From NCBI GenBank assembly GCA_914767715.1, contig OU612070.1, positions 11,423,501 through 11,487,500 of the forward strand: DNA of 64,000 nucleotides, given 5' to 3'. Shown piece after piece: positions 11,934 through 26,900 of this stretch (position 1 is the stretch's first letter; every line of letters begins with the position of its first letter). Position numbers and translations under genes: made by a program. Under the pieces are notes generated by a model. The model had not been told where the DNA came from. It searched no databases and saw only the letters and a program-made list of their open reading frames with translations. Source of the stretch: Membranipora membranacea. Taxonomy: Eukaryota > Bryozoa > Gymnolaemata > Cheilostomatida > Membraniporidae.

Positions 11934-14900
11934 TCACCGGAGAAATGTTGAGTTGAAGATTTGTTGTATTATTTGAGGTAGTTTAGCAGTGTCCAAACAA
12001 GCAAAGCTATGACCGCTGGGTAACTGTTTGACTAATCGGTCTGCCTGGTCGCCAAGAGAACCGATAAAAATGGCGTATGCGTTCACATTGTCTTTAGAAG
12101 TTAGTGCGTCTGCAAAGGAGGCGGGTGAAATCCCATACCTATCTAGGTTAGCATCACTGAGCACGATTACAAAGTGTTCATCTGCTTCTTCTTTACTTAT
12201 CTACAAATAAATATTAAAATATAATAAATCCAATATATCTATAAATCTATATGTTTATATATAAATAAAATGTATAAAAATAAATTAAAATACAATACAT
12301 AAAAATATAATTGAATACAGTATATTAAAATATATTGAAATAAATTAAAATACAATTTATACCAAAATCTATAAAGATACAGTTTATTAAAACATATCTA
12401 AATATATTGAAATACAGTGTATTAAAATATTTTAACATATTAAAATATAATTAAAGTATAAAATAAACTTAATAGAGAATAATATGATCATAAAAAAATG
12501 CAAGAATAGAACAATTAAACTACATCATGGGGTGATGTTAAAAAAAATCATACACATACTCAAGGGAAAATTTAATAAGGAGACTAGTATGTGAAATTAC
12601 TGTTACATTTATCAGGGAACAAACTGGAAGACCACCAACATTTAGAAAAAATATTGATCGGCTGACAGTTTCACAGCATGCAAGCTCAGGCTTAGACTTT
12701 TGTCTCAGAAGTTGAATGACCTCATATCACATAATGAGCTGAGTAAACATGTTTAGTCTGTGTAATTTTACATACCTCATTGATAGCATTTCTTGTAGCT
12801 TTGAGGGTGAAGTCTCCGCTGAGACAGAACTGGGAATGAGCATGCATTGTCTGTAATACTTGTAATCTCTGCTTATTGTTGGCTGGAGGTGATTTAGTCG
12901 ATGATAACTCGACATTGTAGTCCTCACCGGAATGACCAAAAATATCATACTGTAAACGTAAGATGATAGAAATATATCACTTTGTTTAAAACATTGATTG
13001 GTGATTCTCAATTATAGATTGAGCACCTTGGAGCAATGATTCAGAGTAGAAATGGATTTATTGTACATACAATAAAACATCAATGTACTGGAGGAGGAAA
13101 AACACAACTCCATAATAAAAAGTTGTAGTAGAAGAAAGATTTTGCACAGGGTATGTCCTCTATGATATGATACCAGTTTGTTCGAACTAAAAGCTCCTCA
13201 TGAAATTAATCTTATCAAGTAATGCAATATCTACAATATCAATATGAGTCCTGTTGTATCAAGTTCTGAATGTTAGCCAAAGAATCATTACACTTTAAAC
13301 CACCATATTTATAGTATTTTGAAAGCTTACCTTAAGTTTATGTTCATATCCCTGAAAAGCTTCCATCACCATGCAAACTGTCTCCATTTCTCTCTGAAGA
13401 CGAGCGTCGTGTCCGTTAAATCTATACATGGAGCCTGAGACATCCACCAGCATCCTCAGCCTGGTAATATTAGAACAAAGAATTGCATCAATTAATTAAT
13501 CAATCAATCAATCAATCAATCAAAAAATAAATAAATGAATAAATAGATCAATGTATCAATCTATCAATCAATCGGTCAATCAATTTTTTCAGTATTGGGA
13601 TCAAATTTAAATCGGATCCAAACCTCTCAGCAGCCGGAAGAAGACCATGAATAGATGATGTCTACTCTGTGTCTGTACACCTTTTAAAAGTTACAAAGAT
13701 TACCTTATTTATAATAGGAGTAGAAGTTTATGGCTGGCATAGGTATAGGGTCACACAAGCCGCCTGAGCTTTTAACCAACCATATCGCAGAAGAATATTC
13801 TCATGTGGAAAAATATACAATGCAGGCCGGAACCTGATGGAATAAATCAGATAGTTTTAACCAAAATAAAGCTGCCTTATTGCATATGTGTATTAGACTA
13901 CTTACCGTTTAGGTTTTTCTTGTGGCGAGCCCATTTCAGGCTCTTTCTCTCCTCTCCTCCTGTATATATTCTTCTCTCCAGTGAGTCCCTCTATAATCCT
14001 ACCATCATCTAAATCTCCATGCGTCTGATTCTTTAACCACTGTCTCTCTTTACCTGCGGCGTCAAATGAGAACATCAAGCGCCGGATACAACATAAAATA
14101 TTGCGTAGGTAATATATTTGTATAATTAACTTATTAGTGGCAACTGTCTATTATAAGTGGAATCAACTATAACCATAAAACCACTCCAACATAACCATCA
14201 TGATAGCATGGATGATAACTGAAAATGTTAAGGCAGTATTCATCGCGTACCAATAAATGAGCTAGTCAGGTGAATGTTGTAGAACTTATGAAAAAAAAGC
14301 AGAACGATGTCGTTTCTTGTTCAAAGATAGATTATAGGATTGGCAGAGCGTGTGCCAATAAGGTGCAAGAGTCGTTTGGACCCAGCTTGCCAGCATACAA
14401 GTACCCTCTACCGTAATACCTAACTTATAAGGCATCGGCCTTATAAGTGAAGCGCCTCCCTCAGAAAAATAAAAATGATCCAGTTATAAGGCACCCCACG
14501 GCGAAAAAAGATGGGATTCGTACTCGCAACATTGTGGTCTCAAGGGAGACGCTGCTACCATCGAGCTATTCAGCCAAGGATTTGGTCCAAGTCAAATATA
14601 AAAATGCTTCAAATGATAGCCGCACCTATATGCTCCTCTCTTAAAGGCGGGTTCATATACAAGGCGCGCGCCCTATAGGTGAGTTATTACGGTAGTAACG
14701 CATGGGTATGTGATTCCTTTGTGGGCAAAATCTAAAAGATATCGGTCTATTCAAGTACATTTCATGAAGAAGTGGTCTTTTGTGTATTGATAAAAAGTGG
14801 TTGTGAAAAAGTGGTCTGTTCCAGCACTACGAGTTATTAATTTTTCTCTCTCACAGTCAGCAAATTTAGACCAACACAATGTTGCGCTAAGGTTCTTAAA

Positions 14901-17900
14901 TTTTTATATGTCAAACCGTGACAACAATTTTTATGTTAGTTCAAAGGTTTTCAGTGACCCAGAATAATAAACTAAACTAAACTACATACATATTTGATTC
15001 CAGCACTTATGAGTAATACACACCCTTGGCGTTCAGGGAGTCTAACACGACTCGTGTGCTCTGTATTTCTCTCTTGACATTATTATAGAAGGCCATGTAA
15101 ACCTCAGCATCATATTCAGACATCTGTATCTGCTTCAGCCTCTCTTTGAATGCTCTCTCTCCCATCTCCCTGGCTGCCTGTCGGATCTACCAAATACATA
15201 AAAAACATGGTTATGAACTTTAGTTTGGATAATACTCATTCGTTGAGAATGTTTTACAGAATAACAATGCTATTTAATTGAAAAGTGCCATTGCCTTTGC
15301 TCAGGGGCTTAAAGAAACATCATGAGTGCAAGGTTACTGCTAAATAACATGTCAAAAGGGGTCTTCCATAAGTGAGAACGAGGAGACAGACGATAATTAT
15401 TGAGCTTGTTTTATCTCAAACACTTGAATTACTAAGTTTTTTCAATTAAAATTTTCTCGCTTGCCTAAAAGTGACAAAATTTTGTCAAAATGTGAAGGAT
15501 GCTTTGATAGCACCCCTTGTCACCTACATGTTCAGGAACCTGGTCTTTAACTTCTTGAGATACCTGATGCACGTCATGTCCAGCATCAAGTCTGTATGGA
15601 CCACCCACGCCACCGAGACCAGCAGTGTCACGACCACCTGTTTAAGAAAGATGTCAGTTAAATCATTTACCATAAGTTATGGCTGAATGACCTGGCAACT
15701 GAGAGCATTTTTGGTGACAAACAGTAAAGCTTTCGGTGGAATATTTGACTTAATCGCCAGAAAAAAAATTTTCTAACTGATATTAAAAAAATGGTCAAGG
15801 TATAAAACCTCCTGCCACTCAATAACGAATCAGTAACAACACAATAACAACTTTCACCAGACCACTTATCATATAAACGAGCCCGCAGAAATTGTGTGAC
15901 AAGTTCCTCACTTTCTGCATTAAAATTGAATATTTGTATACTTGAATACTTGATCGAGTAATTGAGTACTTGTATGTTTGTGAGGTTCAAAACATATGTC
16001 TCGCCTAATGCGCCTTCAAACTAAGTTGAAGGGATTACTGCTTTACAGTAATAGAAGTATACATACCAGTGCCACCAGCCCATGTATTCCCTCCCACATG
16101 TGGATTACCAGTGGGGTCGACTTTACCATGCTTTGGTGTGTCACAGTCTTTAACACCATCTCTCTCATAGGTCATCTGCATACATACATACATAATGATA
16201 ACCATAATGTGAAAACAAAACAAAAAACTCACGTTCATTTATAGTCCCATCACCCTCTAATACTTGATGTTGCTTGGCTTTTTTTCTCTGTATCAGCACG
16301 CGTCTACGGACTGTATACTGTGGTGGCACATGATTTTAATTAATGGTTAATATAATCAAATGAACAGCATTGCCTTAAATCAACTACTGGTCTTTGAAGA
16401 GTAATGCCAGTATGATTGCGCCAGTTGTTTCGGTCAATAACATCAGGTGATAGAGATTGCTGTCTTCATATCGACAAGCTTGGATTCTTACTGCAAACAG
16501 CAAGCTGCTTCAGGCAAGATGCTATCCATCAACTTAGAGTCAAACCTTCAGCACCAATTAGAGCATTTTAATTTAAGTCAAATCTTCAGTAAAAAAGGTT
16601 GCGTTAATGAAAACAATAATTTAAACTGTCCTTTAAACCACAACTACCGTAGAGCACACATGCTTCTCTGCATGGTTTTTCACTCATAACTTTTGGGATA
16701 ATTGATCAATCACATTCTTACTTTTACATTGTATCCATCAATGTCTCAAATTACATATTGTAAAGTTTTGAGGATGGATGCGCACAACTTCCTGAGATAA
16801 AGCCAAATAAAAATGCTCCTCTCGATTTCGCTTATTTGCTTGTTTTGATGGCTCCCTGCAGATCACATGACTTGTCACAACGCAATGTTATTTTAGTCCA
16901 ATGAAAGTATTGGCTGTTGTGATAATAGCTTTCATGGTAGTCATAAAGATAGCTAAAGAAATTACTCTTGCGCCATCCTACAAACTTCATAAATTTCCAT
17001 GTGCACCATCCATCTGTGTAGCACTATAGTGCCTGATACCTAAGGTCAGCATATACAACGCTCATATCACAAACCAACATTTGTGGATACTCACTAAACA
17101 AAGGATTAAAGGGAGAGAGGACTTGATCTGAACTCGGTCTCAAAACTCAAACTAGTAAACTTGCTGTCATAATGAAGGGAGCGCCCTCAAATATATACAG
17201 CTTATCTCCTCTTTTACTACTTGGCATAGTGATGTCATAGCTTTCACCTGTAGATCGTTGTCGGCTTGTCCGATAAGTTTAGTCCAGCCTTGTAGAGAAG
17301 ATCCCAGTAAAGCAGGTGAAGTCTCCCATATCTGAACTCTACCCTGGGAGTCTACACTCACCACACCATCATTAGATAGGGGCGCTATCATAGGCCCCGC
17401 AGCTGTACGCATCCACATAGAGTAGGGTGAAGGGCCAGTGCTACCAAAAGAATTGTGGAGAAATGAGTTAAATACAGTAATTCAAGCTAAAATTTTCTGG
17501 ACTATTATTTGAGTAAAGTAAATGATAACATAAAAGTTTTGACCTGAGCTCTCCCCTAAGATTTCAAAACGGAAAATGTGGGGGAATGATTCTAGCCAAA
17601 AGAAAACTGCAAAACAAAAATTTTGCACCTCATTGTCATTATCAATTATCAGGTGTTGGGCTGCTCTAGCCTTGTCACGCAGCCACTGGTTTTTGTTTTT
17701 TTTTGTTTTTTGAAGGCCTTGTATTTTCACATTATTACTGCAATATTTGATGCAATCAACTTATTAATATTTATTTTGAATATGATAAATGACAAAGTTA
17801 ATTTATTTGCCTATGGAACAGAGAAAAAAAGTGGCGTATATTAGAGCTAAAAAGGCAGAAGACAACTACTCATACTATACCGAGAAACACAAGGCCAACC

Positions 17901-20900
17901 AAAAAACCAAAACTATTGGCCGCGTGACAAGGATAGGGCAGCTCTATGAAATGAAAGATATATTGTGTCAGCAATTTTTGTTGTGATCAGTCAAATATAG
18001 AAGAAGAAGAGGAAGGACACTTACCCGGACACTTTGAGGTATCTTAGCTTTTTGTTAAGTAGGTCTGTGACTTCCAGATATCCACTAACACTTCTATCAT
18101 GCATCTCCCCACCTGGGTCACAAAGAATTTTAACCATACATACAAATTAATGTGTGAGTAAAATGACCTAATTATTGTCACTGTTTTCTGTGTATTTAGC
18201 TGAGTCACCTATGGCTCACTGCTTTTTTTCAGATTGTTTTGCTTGTTTTGGCACATTTGGAAGAAGATCATTTTAATGATGATGATTGTTGTCAATAAAT
18301 GCATAAAAAAATAGTGCCAAAAAGTGGAAAAATAGCAACAGTTAAGATCAACACTGTTTGCAGACCTATCTCGAGGCATGACACTATCCGCTTCGTAGTG
18401 ACATATTATACGAAACAAACTTTTTCAATTGTGAATTTTTATTGATGGTGGAAACAGTGCCTCCCATAAGGGACGATAACTTTCATAACCTGCATTATGA
18501 TGTCACTATGAACAGGAGGTGCAATACAACACTGACAACACTGGCGTGAAAAGATCACAGGCCTGAATCGATCAATGCGCATGCAGAAAGTGGTAAATAC
18601 CTTCAGTGAGTAGTTTAGGTGGTTGATGACCAGGAAGCGATCTGATAGTTTGTACACTGTTTGGTAACACCACATGGTTTGGTCTGTTATTATCTGTCAG
18701 GTCCAATAAGTCCTCTCTGTCAGCTGAGTATATCTCAACATCCTAAATAAAAATATTATAGAATATCATATATTATATCATAAATACATGTATTATAGTA
18801 TATCGTATATTATATCTTAAAAACAAGAAGGTGTTCACTGCGTGGGGTGATCGAGTTGTTTCGTAATCAAGTATATTATTATTGAGGCCAGTATGATAAT
18901 GCGTAATAGAGAAACTGGATTATCAAACATCTCTTGAATAACAGAATTCAAGCTGCTTTACCGCCCAAGTTATATTGTGCTAAGCGCATGGAGGTAGTGA
19001 ATTTACTTCCGTGAATTGCATTGAGCAACGTTGTTAACGGAGGAAAACTGCCTCATAATGTTTCTTTATGTCATTACCGACTCTGTCGCCATTTTTTTGC
19101 TCTTTGCTCGCAAATTTACCATTTATACACCTATAAAACAACTTGCATGCATTTTTTTCTCGATACCCGGTGATATTGCTTGTTTCTTTTTCTGTATCAG
19201 TACGGGTCTACGGACTGTATACTGTTGTGGCACAGGAGCATTTTAGGTTGGATGCCCTTCCTGACAACACTGTGATCCGCTGGGAATCAAGTAAAGGACC
19301 TCTCAATTGAAAGACCAACACCCTCCCATTGCACCATAGCCACGCCCTTATACACTTATATACCACTTATATACCGCTTTTATAATTGTACCTGTAATTC
19401 TGGATATCCTAAAGCTACCGCAGCGTAACTCCTATTAGTTGAGATGAGCCTGTTTGGTGTATGAGTATTAGTTCCTGTTATAGCTTGTATGTTAGTCTTA
19501 TCTATAGGTACTGTAGAGGAGGCAGTTATCTGAAGAGGAAGTGGAGTTGTCTCATCCTGTATCATGTACATTCTGTAATCGTCCGCAGATCGCCTCTCAA
19601 CGACGTATGAGCTACAAAAAATAACATAGAATGAAACTGAGGTACAATCATACAATGTCTGATGGCTATGAGGTATGCGATAAAGTGGAAGTGTAATTGC
19701 GGAATTTATCTCTTTCTTTTGCACAATGTCTCATTTCTCTAAAGTCCAGGTTTCCCTAGACATTAGTGAGTTTTCCTACCTGGAGGAACAAGGGGACAAG
19801 TCATCAAATCTTAGCAGAGTAGATAACAACCAAAATAGTAGGGGATCTTACTTTGGTGCAATCTCAGAGAGGAGAGAACAAGTGACACTGACACTATAGA
19901 GACCAACATCAGTTGCAATGTGGGAAACAAGAAGAATGTCTGACAAACAGTTCAGAGTGATTATACAAATATTGCCTGTTTGAAAAAGCCTTAAGTCAAA
20001 AGAAAAGGATCCAGAGTGACAGTACTGATAAAAACACCAGATGTAAACCAAAGAGTTGGCACACAGAAAAGGAGCTTACACCTACTTTTGGTTGTTATCC
20101 TCAATGATCCACCTGTCAGGAGCTGGCATCCTAACGTTACTGACAGGCATTGGCAGGTGTACCTGATGGCAAGTGCCCTCAAATATACTCAGCAGTGTCA
20201 GTGAGGTGCTGTAACAGAGGGTGAATGATGACAGTGTGATTTAAAAGGCAACGGTAATCTATCAAAGTCACAACTTGGTATACTGACGCAATAATGTGGT
20301 TCCTCAATACCTCTCATCAAGTGCGCATATATGATCACAGGAGCAAGGTAAAAGTATCATCTGGATAAAATGAAATGCATATAAAATGAGAGCAACACAT
20401 TTAAATTGGAAGATGGTTTTGAGACTACCTATATGTTGCGAAATAAAAATAATAAAAAAAGCTAACAATGTTGATTAAAGATAAGATTTGCGTCTACCAT
20501 TCAGAGAGATTTCGCACCACAATCAGTCCTTGAATTAGAATAAAAATTGATCTTGAAAATTAGCTAGTATACCTTCCTGATTCATAAACTACAACCAGTC
20601 CTTCAGCAGTTTGGGCAAGATCCGTACACATTCTGTATAGTGGTTTTCTATTTGACACATTGACGCGTCTGGTAAGGGCGTCTGCCATAGTGTCGAGAAC
20701 GCCCCCAACCTCAATGCGGTTTACCTTGCCACTCTCAGTGTTAACAGTCAGTAAGATATTGGCCTGGAGAATAAGAAATGATTATCTCGCTTGCATTTAT
20801 GGCAGTGTAAAATTTTCATACATTTTCACAAAAATAATAAATTAAAGCTATAAGGAGTTGCCCTCATTTTGGTCATTAACCGATAACTCTGATCTATTAC

Positions 20901-23900
20901 ATACAACTGCTCAATATCTATGGTTAATATAAATCTGGATAAAATGAAATGCATATAAAATGAGAGCAACACATTTAAATTGGAAGATGGTTTTGAGACT
21001 ACCTATATGTTGCGAAATAAAAAAAATAAAAATATAAGGAGTTGCCCTCATTTTGGTCATTAACCGATAACTCTGATCTATTACATACAACTGCTCAATA
21101 TCTATGGTTAATATAAATCTGGATAAAATGAAATGCATATAAAATGACTCTGATCTATTACATACAACTGCTCAATATCTATGGTTAATATAAATCTGGA
21201 TAAAATGAAATGCATATAAAATGAGAGCAACACATTTAAATTGGAAGATGGTTTTGAGACTACCTATATGTTGCGAAATAAAAAAAATAAAAATATAAGG
21301 AGTTGCCCTCATTTTGGTCATTAACCGATAACTCTGATCTATTACATACAACTGCTCAATATCTATGGTTAATATCAGCTTTTGATTGGAATTTAGAACA
21401 GCGACATCATGCATTGCAGTAAAGAGTGACAACATGTAAGTACTTAAATGGCTCATTCAATCGCGCTCAAAGCAAGTTACAATATTAATGGCACATCCCA
21501 ATGCTGTCTGTAGCAAGAATTTAAAAAAGTACAATACTTGTTAATCTTTGTTAAATCAACATTAAAATAATGTTTGGATTTGGTGAATTAGGCGCAGAAA
21601 GGCCAATTTTATCATAAAAATGTTTATGGATTAGATCTTAAGACAATTGTCCCTTGCTTTAAGACACGAATCAATGTATTCAATCCGATCAGGATTAAAA
21701 AAAGATTTTGGTTATTCATCATTTAGGGAGCTAAAAGAAGGTCTGATATAAAAACAGTTAATCGGCATCTTTTTATCGGCATCTCAAATTATGACCAAAA
21801 TAAATTTCTTTTCTATCTTAAGGTTTTGTCTAAATATAACTGGAGCTTACCACTTGTTCATGTAGTAGTACGGTATCATATACAGAGGCCCCCATACTCG
21901 CGATCCTAATACTGGGCTGATACCTGTGACGACTTGTCGGGAAGGCATCGTACAGATCGATACATGATACAGTAGTGTCCGATGGTTTTAATGTGTACAA
22001 ACATACTGGGTTTATTCCCACACAGTGGATATAATCACTTTTCTGATCACCGTCTCGTTGAACACCTACAAGTAAGAGGGAAACATGTAAGTGAAACATG
22101 AACGTTTGTATAATGGTGAGCCTGGCTGTTGGTCTACCAGCAGATACTGACATACCAAAACACCGTCCTGTCATTTGTGTTGATGCCAGCCAGCCAGCCC
22201 TAAACACAGGCTTCAATAAACTTGTGTACAAGTAGGGTTTTATCAGTGATATCATTAGTCATGATCAGATGCCAGATCTGATATTTGGTTGTGTTTGGTA
22301 GTGGGGGAGGGCGGGGGGATGTGGGATACTGTGACACATTCCCAGCTACTCTTTCCATTTAGTGTCGCGACAGAGAGCTTTTTATCGAACATGAACATAT
22401 TGAGTTCCTTCTGTTGAGTCCACAGTTGAGAGTTTGGAAATCTCAAGTCGGTATTTGTCATAGGGTAGATGATCTGAAAATCTTAAAACTACTTGGGTGC
22501 TCAGGGTTGGGTGTGGGTGTGGGTTGGGTGGTGCGGTGGGGGGTGAGATGAGATTCAAAGCAGAGAGATTGTTCTAGGCCTTCTTGACCCAAGTTAGATT
22601 TGGTCTTTTGTATAATTGCCTTCAATGACTCGCCTATGAAATGAACTAATTTGTTTCCTGAGTAATGTTCAGTTGCTTAGGTGTGTTTACCGCGTACTGG
22701 TTTCTCCGTTTGATAGTAAATTTTTAGGAAATGTAATATATACTGTGCGTGACGTAAGTTAAAGTTCAAGATAGGAAAACTGAACCAGGAAGTTATGAGA
22801 TCACCATATATAATATTATTGTATTCATATTATGTTGACAGGTCACGAGGATCATGAAGGAAATAAGGCTAATCTATACTAGTGGGAGAGACGCATACCC
22901 CCTAACAACACCAATACCAACAAACCATGAGGCTAACATTCCGCATATAGATAAGGAAAATCTATAACCAATGAATTTTAGTAGCTTTGCTATCACTCAT
23001 TGATAGATAGGGTTATAGTTACTGAGCATAGTAATCATGATGCAATAAGAAGTCACACAGGCTTAGTGGACAATCTGAAACGGCACTAGGAGTAGAACAG
23101 CATTTCAAAACAACATCATTCTGTTGATTGAAAACATTTACATCATGGGGAAAGTATTGTCTCACATGGAGCGAACAGCAGCAGAAAATGACACAACTGG
23201 AGTTGCTGACACAGAGGGACAACAGCTAACTTTAGGTAGCTTACACATTGAACTTATTATAGAGATTCTCGATTACTTGGACAAACAGTCACTTGTGTCG
23301 TTCGCACAAACATGTAGTAAGATGAAAAATCTTGCCTATAGCCCTCAACTATGGAGAGATGTGAAGGTGAGCATCTCAAAGTATCCGTTGAAACAGATTG
23401 ATGCTGTTTCCGCTAAGAGTTTTCGTATGCGACAAATAGCGACGATGCTTATTTCAGATGACCACGTGAATGCGTACCAGCCAATCAAGAATTCTTTTAA
23501 AACACGGATCGGCCAGTCTTTGCAAACGTGTTCATCATATTTAGACGTTACGCACATGCTTGTCTATAGGAAAGAAGGGCTATATTGGACGGATCGACTG
23601 GATAAGTCCTATCCCCTTATAGAACCCCATCAGCTTGCACAGTTTACTCAGCTGAGATGCTTGCATTTAGAGCATCGCTTTATTGCACACATCGTTCAAT
23701 TGCTGAACCTTCACAGGAAGTTGAAAAGTTGGTTACCATCCCTAGTCAATTTGGAGCAGCTTACATACAAGTCACGAGTATTTAGCATGGAAGAGTTTTC
23801 AGTGGATGACCTGAAGGAGTTGTATGAGTTGGACTACACTACAATCATATTGACAAGTTTACCGAAACTTAAAATGCTGACGGTGGAAGAAGTTCATGCT

Positions 23901-26900
23901 ACTGAATACCCTAACCGTGACCTTATGCGAGAAGCATTTGCGAAGGCCAAGTTACCAACATGGTCAAACAAAAATACTCTGCCACTAGAGTGTTTGAGGA
24001 TTAGTGTACCTTATTTCTGGAGAAATTTACAAAATCTGCGAGACAGGTTACCAAACATTACATCTTTAGGACTGGATCTTCGAAACCCACTGCCGATTGC
24101 AGAGATTCTGAAAGCCACACCACAGATCAAGAGCTTACAGCTGGAAGCAGTAGAAAGATTGAATTTTGAGCTCGCCCAGGTCACCTCAAATCTGCAAGCT
24201 CTGCATCTGAAAGGATGGATATGGATGCGCGGAGATGGAGATGGAGATGGAGATGGAGATGGAGATGGAGATGGTCAGGTACCATGTTATGCCCTCTCTC
24301 GACAAAAGGAGAATGATTCTGAAGCTCACAGCAACCTCCATTTATTGGAACTAGACGACGAAAGTCATCGTGGATCAAACTTACCTATATCTGCAAATTT
24401 ATGTCAGGTGATTTCTCAAGTTCAAAGTCTCAAAGTGCTCATACTCGGCAGGAAATCAACACTTGAATTGGCATCAACATCAAGAGCCAAATTCTTCGAG
24501 GCCATACAAACATTACACCAGTTGCAAAGCCTGCTCGGTGTCGAATGCAAAGACGCCTCTGAAGATCTTCCACAATCCCTAAGATACATCACAACATCAA
24601 AAGATGCTGGCTCCACAACTCCGAAACAAACTTTACTAGAACTAACCGATGTTGGTACTAGAAGAATCAGGAGGAATTCTCCTAAATGGCATGAAGCATA
24701 TGGAACAAGGTACTGGACGGAGACAGGGAGAATGACAGATATGGAATTGTGATCGAAGGTCTATGAAGTTAAATGCCTGAACAATAGTCTTATTTGTACG
24801 GCCGTGTAAGGCTAATATTTATAACATATTTGGATTTCAAGTTATAAGGATATGGGCACAGTTTCAGAGCACTATAGAATCATCTTATCCTTGCAGTTGG
24901 ACCCTTAGGACAACGCAACCCTTACTTTCAATAGGATACTACCCATAGCTAACGTTTTTTATCGTCCAATATTATATATTAGGATAATCTAGTGTCTATT
25001 GGTTTTTCAACTGTATTATTGAATTTTTTTTTCAACTTCAGTTGATTGTTTCATATATTGTTGAACAAGGCTATGTCATTGCTCAACAAGGACCTCCCTC
25101 CTCGCTTGTTGTTGGTCTTAATAATTTTAAGTTTGTTGGATCTAGTGTTGTACTCATGGTTTGTTTTCATATTTAAAATATCTTGAATTGAATATGATTT
25201 TAATAAAAGTTTTAAAGGATTACTGACACCTTGGAGGTTTTGGTATCGTTTTGAAGCTCTTAGTCTAACTAAGATAACACTGGCAAGCTCTAAATTAGAC
25301 TGTGACCTCATTTCAAGGAATAAGCCATTGAGGGAGCAAAATTCTTCTCATATACTCTCATATACTCATATTGTCTCCCCTCACAGATCTTAGAGAAGAC
25401 AACTCATCTAGTAAATCCCTTATGAGCAGTAGCCTCATTTCCTGAATTCTCAAATACACACCCCCATCTAAATGTTTATGATTCACATTGATTACTATGA
25501 CTATGTAAACAAAGGCACGCTTAACCGCAGTTGATGTATTTTACGTGTTGTCATTATGGGCATTCCATCACAAGTGTGATTCATTCAATGGGCATACAGA
25601 CAAAATAGAAAAATATTCTAAAGTCAATGATGGTTTAACCAGAGACTATAGATATCCATAGTCTCTGGTATAACATCATTCATTGTTACAACATCACAGT
25701 ACATAGCAAACAGCAATTGTAAAGGGTGATTGTTCAAAGAGACCACATTTGAAGCCTGGCCCTTTGATCTCTGCCTTCTCAGTGAAGCCCAGTGAGGGCA
25801 GATTTACTAAACATAACAAACTAAACAGCTGACTGATGACTATGACCAGAAATTTGTTTGGCGATTCATTTCTATTTCATAAATTGAGTGCACTTATGCC
25901 ACACACACTTGCTGGGCAGAATTCTCAACAAATGGCTGGTAACCTTAACTATAACATTCCATCAGACTCTGAGGACAGTGAAGAAGATTATTTTTCAGCA
26001 GAGGAGGACATTAATTATGAGAATGGCAATATTTTAAAATGACGATGACACAAATATGCTCTTTCCTGTATTTTCTTAGCAGGAAAATTTGTGTAAACAA
26101 AAGCAGTCCATTGCCATACTCTGGATCTTGTGGCCAAGGGTATGCCGGGAATCCTGGACAGAGCATGCAAATTCTAGATGGTCCAATTACTAATTTTATG
26201 TGCGTTCAGGCCAAAATTTACAAGGCAAATGAGACTATAAAGCGGTGGTCCTCAGATCATTCTGCATTGCTCATGACAGTGGCCCATACCAAAGCTCATA
26301 ATATGTAAACCTCAAAACATCATAATCATCCCACTATTTTTTCCTTCAGCTGATTTTGCCTCGAGTTATTCAGCGGTCAGCATGTTCATTCTAGCTAACC
26401 AACAATAACACCAGTTTGCAATGATGATGGTGTATACAATGATGTTCTACAGTGTATACACCGAAGATCGGGCTATTGAATAGGGTCCTTTGATGTAGGA
26501 TTAATTGGAATAGTTACCTAACCACAATCTAATGTTTGTTTTACAAACATTGATATTTATTAGCGAGAGCATCACAATAGCTGGCAAACTCATTTATGGT
26601 TATCAAGTTGGCCCTCAGACTTGAATCATGACTGAGCTGGCTCTTGACTGAGAGGGCAACTTCCAATTTAATTTTAAAATGTGCTGTATTCAGCAGGTTT
26701 TCAGTTTGTGGCCAACTCAGAAACTGGTGCTACATCAAAAAAAAAAGCTATTTTTCATCATTTTTTTCATATTTTTTTACCCCTGTAAAGTCCAGAACCT
26801 CCAAGGTGTCCGTTATCCTTTAAAGTTCTGTATTCAAAAAGCATTTGCAAGGGCATGATTTTAAGTTTCTCAAAATGACTAGAAATGTGACCCCCTGGTC

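Larger units (their letters stand above)
11934..14053 (-). other. VWA8: VWA8 von Willebrand factor A domain
   Basis: Exons 32-35. The MIDAS motif DVSGSM is at about residues 1665-1670 in exon 33. HAHSQFCLSGD is in exon 34 and VIVLSDANLDRYGI in exon 35. The domain closes at LPQIIQQIFNSTFLR and stop. A Gly-rich linker (HVGGNTWAGGTGGRDTAGLG) lies in exons 29-30. Confidence 0.9.

Noticed and set aside
20911-21456. Two similar minus-strand ORFs (75 and 94 codons)
   Set aside because: They are translations of the 184-bp tandem repeat, with no independent coding evidence.
24181-24378. Minus-strand ORF with a poly(HL) repeat
   Set aside because: Antisense shadow of the GATGGA repeat in the F-box gene.
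25836-26042. Acidic plus-strand ORF (SDSEDSEEDYFSAEEDI)
   Set aside because: Looks protein-like but is short and has no exon boundary or neighbour of the same gene. It could be an old retrocopy fragment, but support is insufficient.
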